DNA of 27,858 nt from DASULK01 sp036381835 (GTDB lineage Bacteria; Actinomycetota; Actinomycetes; Mycobacteriales; Micromonosporaceae). The stretch is taken from NCBI GenBank assembly GCA_036381835.1, contig DASVCA010000017.1:1-27858 (forward strand), read 5' to 3'. Of this stretch, positions 8,437 through 16,145 are shown one piece after another (position 1 is the first letter of the stretch; every line of letters starts with the position of its first letter). Position numbers and translations under genes: made by a program. Under the pieces are notes generated by a model that worked only from the letters and a program-made list of their open reading frames with translations, searched no databases and was not told the origin of the DNA.

Positions 8437-9861
8437 ATGGCCGAAACCGGCGGAGAGCAGCGAATCGCACACCATCCCATTCCGGTGTCGCCGCGCCGTT
8501 GGCCGCGGGCGCTGGTGCTGGCGGCGACGATCCTGCTCATCGCCGGCTGCGCGATCTTCATTCTCATTTGGCTCGGGCAGAATCTCGGCCCCGAAGCCTT
8601 CATCGTCGGGTTGGTCGCCGCGATCCTGCCGGTTCCGGTGCTGGTCGCGGTCTTCCTGTGGCTGGACCGGTACGAGCCGGAGCCGCTCAAATATCTGATC
8701 TTCTGCTTCGCCTGGGGCGCGTTCGTCAGCACCGCGGCGTCATCGCAGGTGAACAGGCTCGCGGCCGACATGTTCGAGGCGTGGGACCTGCCCGAGTCGC
8801 TCGTCGCCGTGCTGGTCGCGCCGTTCATCGAAGAGTTGACCAAGGCGCTCGGCCCGATCCTCCTGCTGGTGGCCCGTCGCCGCGAGTTCTCCGGCATCAC
8901 CGACGGCATCGTCTACTGCGGGCTTTCCGCGCTCGGGTTCGCCATGGTCGAGAACGTCCTGTATCTGGGCGGACTCAGCTACGGCGCGGGTGCCGAGGAG
9001 TACGGACGGGCCACCGGAACCGTCCTCCTCTTCAGCACCTTCATCCTGCGGATCCTGCTCATGGGATTCGCGCACCCGCTGTTCACCGCGTTGGTCGGGG
9101 TCGGCCTCGGGGTGGCCGCCCGCAGCGCCGACCGCCGCGTTCGTGTCCTGGCACCGCTGGTCGGCCTGCTGTTGGCGATGATGCTGCACGGCACCTGGAA
9201 CTTCACCGCGGTGATGACCGCGGCGACCGGGCAGCCGCTGATCCTGCTCTACGGATACCTGTCCGTGATGGTGCCGATCTTCCTCGGCATGGTGGGGCTG
9301 GCGATCTGGCTGCGCAGTTGGGAAGGCCGTCTGACCGAGCGGACGCTGCCCGACTACGTCCGGGCGGGCTGGTTGACGCCGCCGGAGGTGGCCGCGCTCG
9401 GCAGTCTCGGCCGCCGTCACGCGGCACGCCGCTGGGCGCGCCGGGTCGCGGGCGAGGCCGGGCTGCGGGCGATGCGGGCGTACCAGTTCGCCGCGATGCG
9501 GCTCGCCATCGTACGGGACGATCTGCGGCGCGGGCTGGACACCACGCCCGCGCAGCGTGCTCGCGTCACCGCGGAGGAACGGCAGCTGCTCGACGCGATC
9601 ATGGCGTACCGGCAGGTGTTCGTCGGGCGGGATCCGCAGGTACCCGAGGCGCTGTGGGACGGCAGCCGCTACCACATCGCCTTCCCGGACGGGGTACGTC
9701 GCACGTTGGACGCGCCGGAGGACCCGGTGGTCCCCGTCCCGGTGGTGCTGGCACCCCGGCCGGCACCGTACCCGCCGTATCATCCCGCGCAGCCTGCCGC
9801 GGGTCCGTACGGCCCGCCCCAGTGGGGTCCCTACGGGCCGTTCCAGGCGCGTCAGAGGTAG
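8437..9861 (+). CDS. PrsW-family intramembrane metalloprotease
   Basis: 474-residue polytopic membrane protein. Characteristic PrsW elements: DRYEPEP (77-83) between helices, the metalloprotease motif EELTK (132-136), the segment GFAMVENVLY (167-176, Glu172), and membrane histidines in FAHPLFTA (His213) and LHGTWNF (His251). B. subtilis PrsW cleaves an anti-sigma factor; the target here is unknown and no anti-sigma gene is adjacent. After the last helix (about residue 295) comes an unusual cytosolic tail of about 180 residues, first helical and Arg-rich, then Pro/Tyr/Gly-rich (PAPYPPYHPAQP). Its last 10 nt overlap the convergent co-chaperonin gene. Confidence 0.9.
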   Translation: MAETGGEQRIAHHPIPVSPRRWPRALVLAATILLIAGCAIFILIWLGQNLGPEAFIVGLVAAILPVPVLVAVFLWLDRYEPEPLKYLIFCFAWGAFVSTAASSQVNRLAADMFEAWDLPESLVAVLVAPFIEELTKALGPILLLVARRREFSGITDGIVYCGLSALGFAMVENVLYLGGLSYGAGAEEYGRATGTVLLFSTFILRILLMGFAHPLFTALVGVGLGVAARSADRRVRVLAPLVGLLLAMMLHGTWNFTAVMTAATGQPLILLYGYLSVMVPIFLGMVGLAIWLRSWEGRLTERTLPDYVRAGWLTPPEVAALGSLGRRHAARRWARRVAGEAGLRAMRAYQFAAMRLAIVRDDLRRGLDTTPAQRARVTAEERQLLDAIMAYRQVFVGRDPQVPEALWDGSRYHIAFPDGVRRTLDAPEDPVVPVPVVLAPRPAPYPPYHPAQPAAGPYGPPQWGPYGPFQARQR

Positions 9862-10190
9862 AGGCCGGTCGCGTCGGGTTCTACCCGCCGGGCGGCTACC
9901 GCGTGCACATCCCGCTCCCGCAGCAGTACGTACTCCTGCCCCTGCAGTTCGACCTCGGAACGGTCCTCCGGGTCGAACAGCACCCGGTCGCCGGCGACGA
10001 TGGACCGGACGTTCGGACCCACGCCCACCGCGGTCGCCCAGGACAGGCGTCGCCCCACCGACGCCGTGGCGGGGATGACGATGCCCGCCGACGAGCGGCG
10101 CTCACCGTCGCCGCCTTCCATCTTGACGAGGACGCGGTCGTGTAGCAGGCGGATGGGCAGCCCTTGCTCGTTGTTCGACTTCGCGGTCAC
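9852..10190 (-). CDS. GroES-like co-chaperonin (Cpn10 family), orphan
   Basis: 112-residue Cpn10-fold protein that would cap a GroEL ring. Matches to GroES in order: LLHDRVLVKME at the N-terminal strand, a mobile-loop region ending in SAGIVIPATAS (hydrophobic GroEL-binding tripeptide IVI), VGVGPNV, VAGDRVLFDPED, and VELQGQEYVLLRERDVHAV at the C-terminal strand. It has a 10-residue N-terminal and about 13-residue C-terminal extension compared with standard GroES. It lies 8.7 kb from the groEL end and is transcribed alone, so it is probably a second, divergent copy. The GTG start is fixed by a leaderless promoter; a longer reading frame upstream (to 10511) is not supported. Gene ends overlap the PrsW gene tail to tail by 10 nt. 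Confidence 0.88.
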   Translation of the reverse strand: MTAKSNNEQGLPIRLLHDRVLVKMEGGDGERRSSAGIVIPATASVGRRLSWATAVGVGPNVRSIVAGDRVLFDPEDRSEVELQGQEYVLLRERDVHAVAARRVEPDATGLYL

Positions 10191-10196
10191 GGCTGC

Positions 10197-10202
10197 ACGG
10201 TA
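10197..10202 (-). promoter_or_regulatory. Leaderless -10 box, GroES-like gene
   Basis: TACCGT on the minus strand, 6-nt spacer GCAGCC, GTG 10190. No Shine-Dalgarno. I see no CIRCE-type inverted repeat here, so heat-shock control by HrcA is not indicated. Confidence 0.6.
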
Positions 10203-10282
10203 CAGCGTGCGGGACGGGGCGGGTGAGTGTGGGGCAATCGCCGCTTCGGGCGCGTAGCCCTGGTCTGTTCGCCGATCCCGGA

Positions 10283-10288
10283 TACCGT
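10283..10288 (+). promoter_or_regulatory. -10 box for AI-2E-family transporter gene
   Basis: TACCGT, predicting a start of transcription near 10295. A conventional short leader with Shine-Dalgarno GGGAGGT (about 10310-10316) precedes GTG 10322. No clear -35 box. Confidence 0.45.
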
Positions 10289-10321
10289 GAGACTGCGAGG
10301 TTGCATCCCGGGAGGTGCCGT

Positions 10322-11605
10322 GTGAAGCGGTTCGACCAGATCCGTGCCGGTTTGCGCAAGGTCTACCGGACGGGCCGACGGCGCGAGGGCTCCGACGCCC
10401 GCGCCGAGACGGTTCTTCCGCCCGCGACCCGGGACCCCGCCGGGCCGCCCGCGGATCCCCCGGCGTCGTCCGGCGACGAGCCGCGCGGCCCGACCGGCCC
10501 GGCCCAGCCAAGTGTGGACGACGCGGTCGTGCCTCGCGGTCTGCGTATCGCGGCGGCTTGGGCGTGGCGAATCATCGTGATCGGCGTCGTCGGCTGGGGT
10601 GCGCTGGAGGTGGTCAGTCGGATAAAGATCGTGGCGATCCCGCTCGCCATCGCCCTGCTGCTCGCCGCGTTGCTCGCGCCGGCGGTCCGATGGCTGCTGC
10701 GGGCCCGGATTCCGCGGTCGCTGGCCACCGCGGTGGTGCTGGTCGGTGGCTTGGCCGCCGTGGGGGGCACGCTCACCCTGGTGGTCAACCGGTTCATCGA
10801 TGGTGTTCCGGCGCTCGGTCGCAGCGCCGCCGAAGGTATCCGGCAGATCCAGGACTGGCTCCAGGAGGGGCCGCTGCGACTGACCGATGGCCAGATCAAC
10901 AACTACATCGACGAGGGTCAGCAGTGGCTGACCGACAACTCGGCCCGGCTCACCAGCGGGGCGGTAGACACCGCGGCCACCCTCGTCGAGGTCGCGACCG
11001 GGACGCTGCTGGTCCTGTTCGCGTTGTTCTTCTTCCTCCGCGACGGAGAGCGGATCTGGCGGTTCATCGTGAATCTGCTCCCCAGCGCCGCCCGGGCGCG
11101 GGTCGACGACGCCGGTCGAGCCTCGTGGCAGGCGCTGGCCGCCTACGTCCGGGCGACCGTGCTGGTCGCGTTCATCGACGCCGTCGGGATCGGCATCTTC
11201 CTGGTCGTCTTCGACGTCCCGTTGGCGTTCCCGCTCACCGCGCTGGTCTTCCTCAGCGCGTTCATCCCAATCGTCGGCGCCACGGTCTCGGGCGCGATCG
11301 CGGTGCTGGTGGCATTGGTGGACAGCGGTTGGGTCACCGCGCTGATCATCCTCGCCGCCGTGATCGGGGTACAGCAGATCGAGGGGAACGTACTGCAGCC
11401 GTTGATCATGGGGCGTGCGGTCGACATCCACCCGCTCGCGGTGGTGCTCGCCGTCACCGCCGGGGTGGTCCTCGCCGGGATCACCGGGGCGCTGGTGGCG
11501 GTGCCGCTCATCGCCGTGGTGAGCGCCGCCGCCCGTCGGCTGGCCGCGGGACCGCGCTCGTCGCCCGGCGAAGCCGTGCCGGAGCCGCCCATCGGCCAAC
11601 GGTGA
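10322..11605 (+). CDS. AI-2E family transporter (PF01594-like permease)
   Basis: 427-residue membrane protein. A hydrophilic Pro/Ala/Arg-rich N-terminal region (1-65) is followed by two close helices (about 75-118), a further helix (about 130-150), a long amphipathic segment with LTDGQINNYIDEGQQWL, then the family C-terminal half with LLVLFALFFFLRDGERIW, AFIPIVGATVSG, VQQIEGNVLQPLIMGRAVDIHPLAVVLAV and a final helix. The last motif is typical of the family. Members include AI-2 exporters and Na+/H+ antiporters, so the substrate is open. The start is GTG 10322 with Shine-Dalgarno GGGAGGT; a longer frame from 10223 has no support. It converges on the helicase gene with 21 nt between stop codons. 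Confidence 0.88.
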   Translation: MKRFDQIRAGLRKVYRTGRRREGSDARAETVLPPATRDPAGPPADPPASSGDEPRGPTGPAQPSVDDAVVPRGLRIAAAWAWRIIVIGVVGWGALEVVSRIKIVAIPLAIALLLAALLAPAVRWLLRARIPRSLATAVVLVGGLAAVGGTLTLVVNRFIDGVPALGRSAAEGIRQIQDWLQEGPLRLTDGQINNYIDEGQQWLTDNSARLTSGAVDTAATLVEVATGTLLVLFALFFFLRDGERIWRFIVNLLPSAARARVDDAGRASWQALAAYVRATVLVAFIDAVGIGIFLVVFDVPLAFPLTALVFLSAFIPIVGATVSGAIAVLVALVDSGWVTALIILAAVIGVQQIEGNVLQPLIMGRAVDIHPLAVVLAVTAGVVLAGITGALVAVPLIAVVSAAARRLAAGPRSSPGEAVPEPPIGQR

Positions 11606-11626
11606 CCGACTGATCGTCCCGGAGGG

Positions 11627-13738
11627 TCAGGCATCGGCGAGCCGCCGCAGCGCCCCGTGCACCACCTCCGGGCGGGTCGTGTACCAGAAGGGCGGCAGCG
11701 AGCGGCGCAGGTATCCGCCGTACCCGGCGGTGGCCAGCCGTGAATCGAGCACCGCGACCACGCCCCGATCATCCGCGGAGCGAATCAGCCGGCCCACCCC
11801 CTGCGCCAGCCGTACCGCGGCGATCGGCACGCTCACCGCGGCGAAGCCGGAGCCGCCGGCCGCGTCGACCGCCGCGGCGCGGGCCGCGGCCAGCGGCTCG
11901 TCGGGGCGAGGGAACGGCAACCGGTCGATCACCACGAGCTGGCAGGCGTCGCCGGGCACGTCGACCCCCTGCCACAGTGACAGCACCCCGAACAGGCAGC
12001 TCGATCGGTCCTCCCGGAACTTGCGGACCAGCAGCGGCAGCGCCTCCTCGCCCTGCAGCAGCACGGGCAGGTCGGTCCGGGCCCGCACCAGCTCAGCCGC
12101 CTGCTGCGCGGCCCGTCGCGATGAGAAGAGGCCGAGGGTACGCCCCCCCAACGCGGTCACCAGCCGGTACAGCTCGTCTGCGGCTGCGGCGGGCAGGCCG
12201 GACGTCGTCGGCCGGGGCAGATGCGCCGCCACGTACAGGATGCCCTGCCGGGGATAGTCGAAGGGGGACCCGACGTCCAGTGCCCGCCATCCGTCGCCGC
12301 CCTCGGTCGGCGCCTCGCCGGCGGCAGTCTCGGCGGTGGCCGGTGCGGCCGAGGTCAGACCGAGCGCCCGGGCGACCGTGTCGAAGCGGCCGCCCAGGGC
12401 GAGCGTCGCCGACGTGGCGATGACGGTGCGGTCGGCGTACAGGTGGGTGGCGAGAGTGCCGGCGACGGAGAGCGGGGCGACGACGAGCGCGTGTCGGGTC
12501 CGTCCGGTGGGCCGGTCGAACTCCGGCTTCTCCACCCAGGCGACGTCGTGCTCGTCCTCCTCGAGCAGGCGCTGCGCGATCTTCGACAGCTCCTCGATCA
12601 TGGCTTTCGCCTGCTGTTTCCGCACCGGATCCGGATCGTCGGCCCCGACGTCTCCGATGCCGTCGAGCACGGCGCGGGTCGCCGCGTCGAGCAGTGTGCA
12701 CGCCTCTCGCAACCGCGGTGGCAGGCCGGCGGTGATCCGACCGCCCGGTGTCTCGGCCAGACTCACCGCCAGCGCGTCGCCGGCCTCGGCGAGCCGTTCG
12801 ACGACCTCCGGTCGCAGCAGGGTACGGACCCGGCGGACGGCTCGGTCCACCAGCTCGGGCGCCAACTCGGACTGCGCAGCGGAGGAGACCCGGTCGACGA
12901 GCTCATGGGCCTCGTCGACGATCAGCAGCTGGTGCGGCGGCAGGATGTGGCGGCCGGCGATCATGTCGATCGCTAGCAGGCTGTGATTGGTCACCACGAT
13001 GTCCGCCTCGCGGGCCCGCATCCGGGACGCCTCCGCGAAGCACTCGGCGCCGTACGGGCAACGGGCCGCCCCGACGCATTCGCGGGCCGGCATGGACGCC
13101 AGCCGCCAGGCCCGGTCGTCGACGCCCGGATCGAGTTCGTCCCGGTCGCCGGTGTCGGTTTCCATGGCCCAGTCCCGCAGCCGCTGGATCTGTTTGCCCA
13201 ACCGGCTCGCGTCGCCGAGCCAGCCGCCGCCCGGCCCGCCGGTCGGTGGCGCCGCCTCATCGAGGTCGAACAGCATGCCATCCGGCTCGTCCGCGGTGGA
13301 GTTGTCCAACTTCGCCAGGCAGACGTAGTGGTGGCGGCCCTTGAGCACGGCGAAGGTCGGTGACCGTCCCAGCACCGGTGCCACCGCTTCGGCCAGCCGC
13401 GGCAGATCGTGGTCGACCAGTTGGGCCTGCAGCGCGAGGGTGGCGGTGGAGACCACGACCGGCCCGTCCACGGTCAACGCCGGGGTCAGGTAGGCCAGCG
13501 ACTTGCCGGTGCCGGTCCCGGCTTGCACGAGGAGATGTTCGCCGGAGGCGATGCTCTCGGCGATCGCCGCGGCCATCCGCCGCTGTCCCGGGCGGACGGT
13601 GCCTCCGGGGATCGCTTGGATCGCCGCGGTCAGCAGTTGCTCGGTCCGGGCGACGGCGGATCGTACGGCCTCGGCGGCGGCGACCGGTTCGGTGTTTCGG
13701 ACCGGATCGGGGTGGGACGTGGCGGGCGCGCTGGTCAC
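11627..13738 (-). CDS. DinG/XPD-type ATP-dependent DNA helicase
   Basis: 703-residue superfamily 2 helicase of the Rad3/XPD/DinG group, acting 5'-3' on DNA in repair or R-loop/D-loop removal. Seen: Q-like PGQRRMAAAIAESI, Walker A GTGTGKS (74-80), motif Ia VSTATLALQAQL, four cysteines spaced as in the iron-sulfur domain (Cys140, 221, 227, 233), NHSLLAIDM, DEAH box (275-278), TSATL, SLWQGVDVPG and motif VI QGVGRLIRS (646-654). All key motifs are intact. GTG 13738 is chosen because TACGGT lies 6 nt upstream. Reading further upstream (to 14188) would run antisense through the DUF402 gene. Not named dinG because actinobacteria have several related helicases. Confidence 0.93.
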   Translation of the reverse strand: MTSAPATSHPDPVRNTEPVAAAEAVRSAVARTEQLLTAAIQAIPGGTVRPGQRRMAAAIAESIASGEHLLVQAGTGTGKSLAYLTPALTVDGPVVVSTATLALQAQLVDHDLPRLAEAVAPVLGRSPTFAVLKGRHHYVCLAKLDNSTADEPDGMLFDLDEAAPPTGGPGGGWLGDASRLGKQIQRLRDWAMETDTGDRDELDPGVDDRAWRLASMPARECVGAARCPYGAECFAEASRMRAREADIVVTNHSLLAIDMIAGRHILPPHQLLIVDEAHELVDRVSSAAQSELAPELVDRAVRRVRTLLRPEVVERLAEAGDALAVSLAETPGGRITAGLPPRLREACTLLDAATRAVLDGIGDVGADDPDPVRKQQAKAMIEELSKIAQRLLEEDEHDVAWVEKPEFDRPTGRTRHALVVAPLSVAGTLATHLYADRTVIATSATLALGGRFDTVARALGLTSAAPATAETAAGEAPTEGGDGWRALDVGSPFDYPRQGILYVAAHLPRPTTSGLPAAAADELYRLVTALGGRTLGLFSSRRAAQQAAELVRARTDLPVLLQGEEALPLLVRKFREDRSSCLFGVLSLWQGVDVPGDACQLVVIDRLPFPRPDEPLAAARAAAVDAAGGSGFAAVSVPIAAVRLAQGVGRLIRSADDRGVVAVLDSRLATAGYGGYLRRSLPPFWYTTRPEVVHGALRRLADA

Positions 13739-13744
13739 CGTGTG

Positions 13745-13750
13745 ACCGTA
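13745..13750 (-). promoter_or_regulatory. Leaderless -10 box, helicase gene
   Basis: TACGGT on the minus strand, 6-nt spacer CACACG, GTG 13738. It forms one half of a compact divergent promoter pair with the box at 13811-13816. Confidence 0.6.
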
Positions 13751-13810
13751 CCGAAGTCGGGCGACGAGCGGTCGACGGTCGGGCGTGCGGTGGCTTCGGT
13801 CGGAATCGGC

Positions 13811-13816
13811 TACTGT
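13811..13816 (+). promoter_or_regulatory. Leaderless -10 box, DUF402 gene
   Basis: TACTGT, 6-nt spacer GCCGTT, ATG 13823. No Shine-Dalgarno. It is the second half of the divergent pair; the two start codons are about 85 nt apart. Confidence 0.65.
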
Positions 13817-13822
13817 GCCGTT

Positions 13823-14323
13823 ATGTCGAGCGATGTCCGGGTGGTCTACCGCAAGTACGACGGCACGGCGCACCGGGACTATCCCGCTCGTCGTCTCGCC
13901 GAGGACGACACCGGGACCTGGCTCGGGGTCCCGGCCGGAACACCGTCGATCTATCACGGCCGTCCGTCGGTCGAGCAGATCCCGTTCGTCCTGCTGGTGC
14001 CGCACCGCTCCTGGTGGACGGCCATGTTCAACCCGCCGCCGCGCACCAGCGAGGTCTACTGCGACATCACCAGCCCGGCCCGCTGGGAGGGCAGCACCGT
14101 ATACCTCATCGACCTCGATCTGGACGTGGTGCGCCGGCGGGCGACCGGCGTGGTCGAGCTGCGCGACGAGGACGAGTTCGCCGAGCACCGGGTGCGGTTC
14201 GGCTACCCGGACGAGTCGGTGGCGCAGGCGCGGGCCGCCGTCGACTGGCTGCTCCGGGCGCTCGGGGACGGCACCGAGCCGTTCGCCTCCGTGTACCGCA
14301 AGTGGCTGGCGTTGGTCACCTGA
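13823..14323 (+). CDS. DUF402 domain protein
   Basis: 166 residues of the DUF402 family, whose members are thought to be small metal-dependent phosphatases acting on nucleotides or related phosphates. Family-like features are SWWTAMFNPPPRTSEVYCDITSP in the middle, VYLIDLDLDVV, and an acidic stretch VVELRDEDEFAEHRVRFGYPDE that includes the Asp/Glu residues expected to bind metal. No signal peptide or membrane segment, so cytosolic. Divergent from the helicase. A functional link with the helicase or with the phosphate operon that follows after 181 nt is possible but not shown. The substrate cannot be inferred. Confidence 0.82.
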   Translation: MSSDVRVVYRKYDGTAHRDYPARRLAEDDTGTWLGVPAGTPSIYHGRPSVEQIPFVLLVPHRSWWTAMFNPPPRTSEVYCDITSPARWEGSTVYLIDLDLDVVRRRATGVVELRDEDEFAEHRVRFGYPDESVAQARAAVDWLLRALGDGTEPFASVYRKWLALVT

Positions 14324-14361
14324 ATGAAACCGGGCCGGGTGCTGCGTGGCTGCGGCGTGCT

Positions 14362-14405
14362 AGGTGAACGGCAGGTGAACGGGAGATGAACGACAGCTGA
14401 CCTGG
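14362..14405 (+). promoter_or_regulatory. PHO box: four 11-nt direct repeats upstream of the DUF47-pit operon
   Basis: Four tandem 11-nt units: AGGTGAACGGC (14362-14372), AGGTGAACGGG (14373-14383), AGATGAACGAC (14384-14394) and the degenerate AGCTGACCTGG (14395-14405). GTGAAC is the complement of GTTCAC, the core of actinobacterial PhoP-binding repeats, and the 11-nt period is diagnostic. The array lies about 46-90 nt upstream of the predicted transcription start, a normal activator position, so phosphate-starvation control by PhoP is inferred. Confidence 0.8.
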
Positions 14406-14438
14406 GCAGTCGCGTGCAGCGGGGCGAGCGCGGTTCCC

Positions 14439-14444
14439 TAGCAT
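14439..14444 (+). promoter_or_regulatory. -10 box of the DUF47-pit operon
   Basis: TAGCAT, predicting transcription from about 14451. No good -35 box is present, consistent with dependence on an activator at the PHO box. Leader of about 54 nt to GTG 14505. Confidence 0.5.
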
Positions 14445-14504
14445 CACCCGAGGCAGGCCGTCCGGTCCGCCAAGGCCAGAAGACCAAGCACCGAGGGTTA
14501 TGCC

Positions 14505-15131
14505 GTGAAGTTTTCCTTACGCCCGAGTGAGGGTGCCTTCTACGAGCTCTTCACGCGATCCGCGCAGAATCTCGTCCGAGGCACCGCCCTGCTCAACGAA
14601 CTCGCGCTGCCCGGCGTCGACGTCGAGTCCGTCAGCCAGCGGCTCAAAGAGGTCGAGCACGACAGCGACCAGATCGCCCACGAACTCTTCAGGAAGATCA
14701 ACTCGACGTTCGTGACGCCCTTCGACCGGGAGGACATCTACCGGCTGGGGTCGCTGCTCGACGACGTGATGGACCACCTGGAGGCGGTCGGCAACCTGCT
14801 CTACCTCTACGGCCTGACCAAGCTGCCCGCCCTGCCCCGGGAGATGCACGAGATGGTCAACGTGCTCGACCAGCAGGCCAAGCTGACCGCCGAGGCCATG
14901 CCGCGCCTGAAGTCGATGAAGGACCTCGAAGACTACTGGATCGAACTGAACCGGCTGGAGAACGAGGGCGACCAGATCTTCCGGATGCTGCTGGTCCGGC
15001 TCTTCTCCGGTGAGTACGACGCGTTGACGGTGCTGAAGATGAAGGAGGTCGCCGACGAACTGGAGGCGGCCTGCGACGCGTTCGAGCACGTGGCCAACAC
15101 CGTCGAGACCATCGCGGTCAAGGAGTCCTGA
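14505..15131 (+). CDS. DUF47 family, PhoU-like Pit accessory protein
   Basis: 208 residues, all-helical and highly charged, of the DUF47 family (distant PhoU relatives). PhoU-type metal-cluster motifs are recognisable as E-x-x-x-D repeats: LKEVEHDSDQIAHEL, LLDDVMDHLEAVGN, LNRLENEGDQIFRML and ELEAACDAFEHVANTVE. Such proteins are commonly encoded with PiT phosphate transporters and are thought to modulate their activity at the cytoplasmic membrane face. GTG 14505 follows a GAGGG Shine-Dalgarno by 7 nt; the ATG at 14500 leads to an immediate stop. It is co-transcribed with pit (4 nt between genes) under the PHO box. Confidence 0.92.
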   Translation: MKFSLRPSEGAFYELFTRSAQNLVRGTALLNELALPGVDVESVSQRLKEVEHDSDQIAHELFRKINSTFVTPFDREDIYRLGSLLDDVMDHLEAVGNLLYLYGLTKLPALPREMHEMVNVLDQQAKLTAEAMPRLKSMKDLEDYWIELNRLENEGDQIFRMLLVRLFSGEYDALTVLKMKEVADELEAACDAFEHVANTVETIAVKES

Positions 15132-15135
15132 GCGA

Positions 15136-16140
15136 GTGAGCGCAGAGTTCATCGCTGTTCTTGCCGTCGTTCTCATCGCGTTGGTCTTCGACTACACCAA
15201 CGGTTTCCACGACGCCGCGAACGCCATCGCCACCAGCGTCTCCACCCGCGCCCTCACCCCGCGGGCGGCGCTGATCATGGCGGCGATCGGCAATTTCGTC
15301 GGCGCGCATTTCGGCGCGGAGGTGGCGAAGACGGTCGGTGGGGGCCTGGTCGAACTGCCCACCGGGATGTCCAGCCTCAGCATCGTCTTCGCCGGTGTGC
15401 TCGGCGCCATCATCTGGAATGTGATCACCTGGTATTTCGGCCTGCCGTCGTCCTCGTCGCATGCGCTGATCGGCGGGCTGGTCGGTGCCACGATGGCGGC
15501 GGCCGGGACCGTGCTCTGGGGCGGCCTGATGGAGAGCGTCGTCGTGCCGATGGTGCTCTCGCCGCTGGTCGGCTTCGCGCTCGGCTACCTGGTGATGATC
15601 GGCGTTCAGTGGCTCTTCCGGCACGGCCACCCGGGCAAGCTGAACCGTGGGTTCCGCTTCGCTCAGACGGTATCGGCCGCCGGCATGGCGGTCGGGCACG
15701 GCATGCAGGACGCCGCCAAGACCATCGGCATCGTCGTCCTCGCGCTCTACGTCGGCGGCTACCAGGATTCCCCCACGTCCATCCCCGAGTGGGCGTTCTG
15801 GACCTCGGCCGCGGTGCTCGCATTGGGCACGTACGCGGGTGGCTGGCGGATCATCCGCACCCTCGGGCGGCGGATCATCCACCTCGGCCCGCCGGAGGGG
15901 TTCGCTGCCGAGACGGTGGCCAGCTCGGTGCTCTACTTCAACGCCTTGGTGCTCGGCGCTCCCATCTCCACCACCCACACCATCACCTCGGCGATCATGG
16001 GCGTGGGCGCGACCAAGCGGCTGTCGGCGGTGCGGTGGGGCGTGGCCGGCAACATCGTGGGCGCGTGGGTCCTGACCTTCCCGGCCGCCGGCGGGATCGG
16101 GGCGATCTCCTACTTCCTGGTCCGTCCGTTCTTCGCCTAG
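15136..16140 (+). CDS. pit: Low-affinity inorganic phosphate transporter, PiT family
   Basis: 334-residue integral membrane protein that imports metal-phosphate driven by a cation gradient. The inverted-repeat signature of PiT proteins appears twice: DYTNGFHDAANAIATSVSTRAL at residues 17-38 and AGMAVGHGMQDAAKTIGIV in the second half, followed by GAPISTTHTITSAIMGVG, another family hallmark. About ten hydrophobic helices are visible, beginning at the N-terminus, with a central loop HGHPGKLNRGF. GTG start with AGGAG about 10 nt upstream, inside the end of the DUF47 gene, so translation is probably coupled. PHO-box control of a low-affinity system is notable. Confidence 0.95.
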   Translation: MSAEFIAVLAVVLIALVFDYTNGFHDAANAIATSVSTRALTPRAALIMAAIGNFVGAHFGAEVAKTVGGGLVELPTGMSSLSIVFAGVLGAIIWNVITWYFGLPSSSSHALIGGLVGATMAAAGTVLWGGLMESVVVPMVLSPLVGFALGYLVMIGVQWLFRHGHPGKLNRGFRFAQTVSAAGMAVGHGMQDAAKTIGIVVLALYVGGYQDSPTSIPEWAFWTSAAVLALGTYAGGWRIIRTLGRRIIHLGPPEGFAAETVASSVLYFNALVLGAPISTTHTITSAIMGVGATKRLSAVRWGVAGNIVGAWVLTFPAAGGIGAISYFLVRPFFA

Positions 16141-16145
16141 CCTCG

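Noticed and set aside
10223..10511. Extended N-termini for the AI-2E-family and GroES-like genes, which would overlap on opposite strands
   Set aside because: Each extension crosses that gene's own promoter and lacks a ribosome site. The starts at 10322 and 10190 are well supported.
14362..14405. Short tandem repeats as a CRISPR array or satellite
   Set aside because: Units are 11 nt with no spacers, and the GTGAAC core and position upstream of a phosphate operon identify a PHO box.
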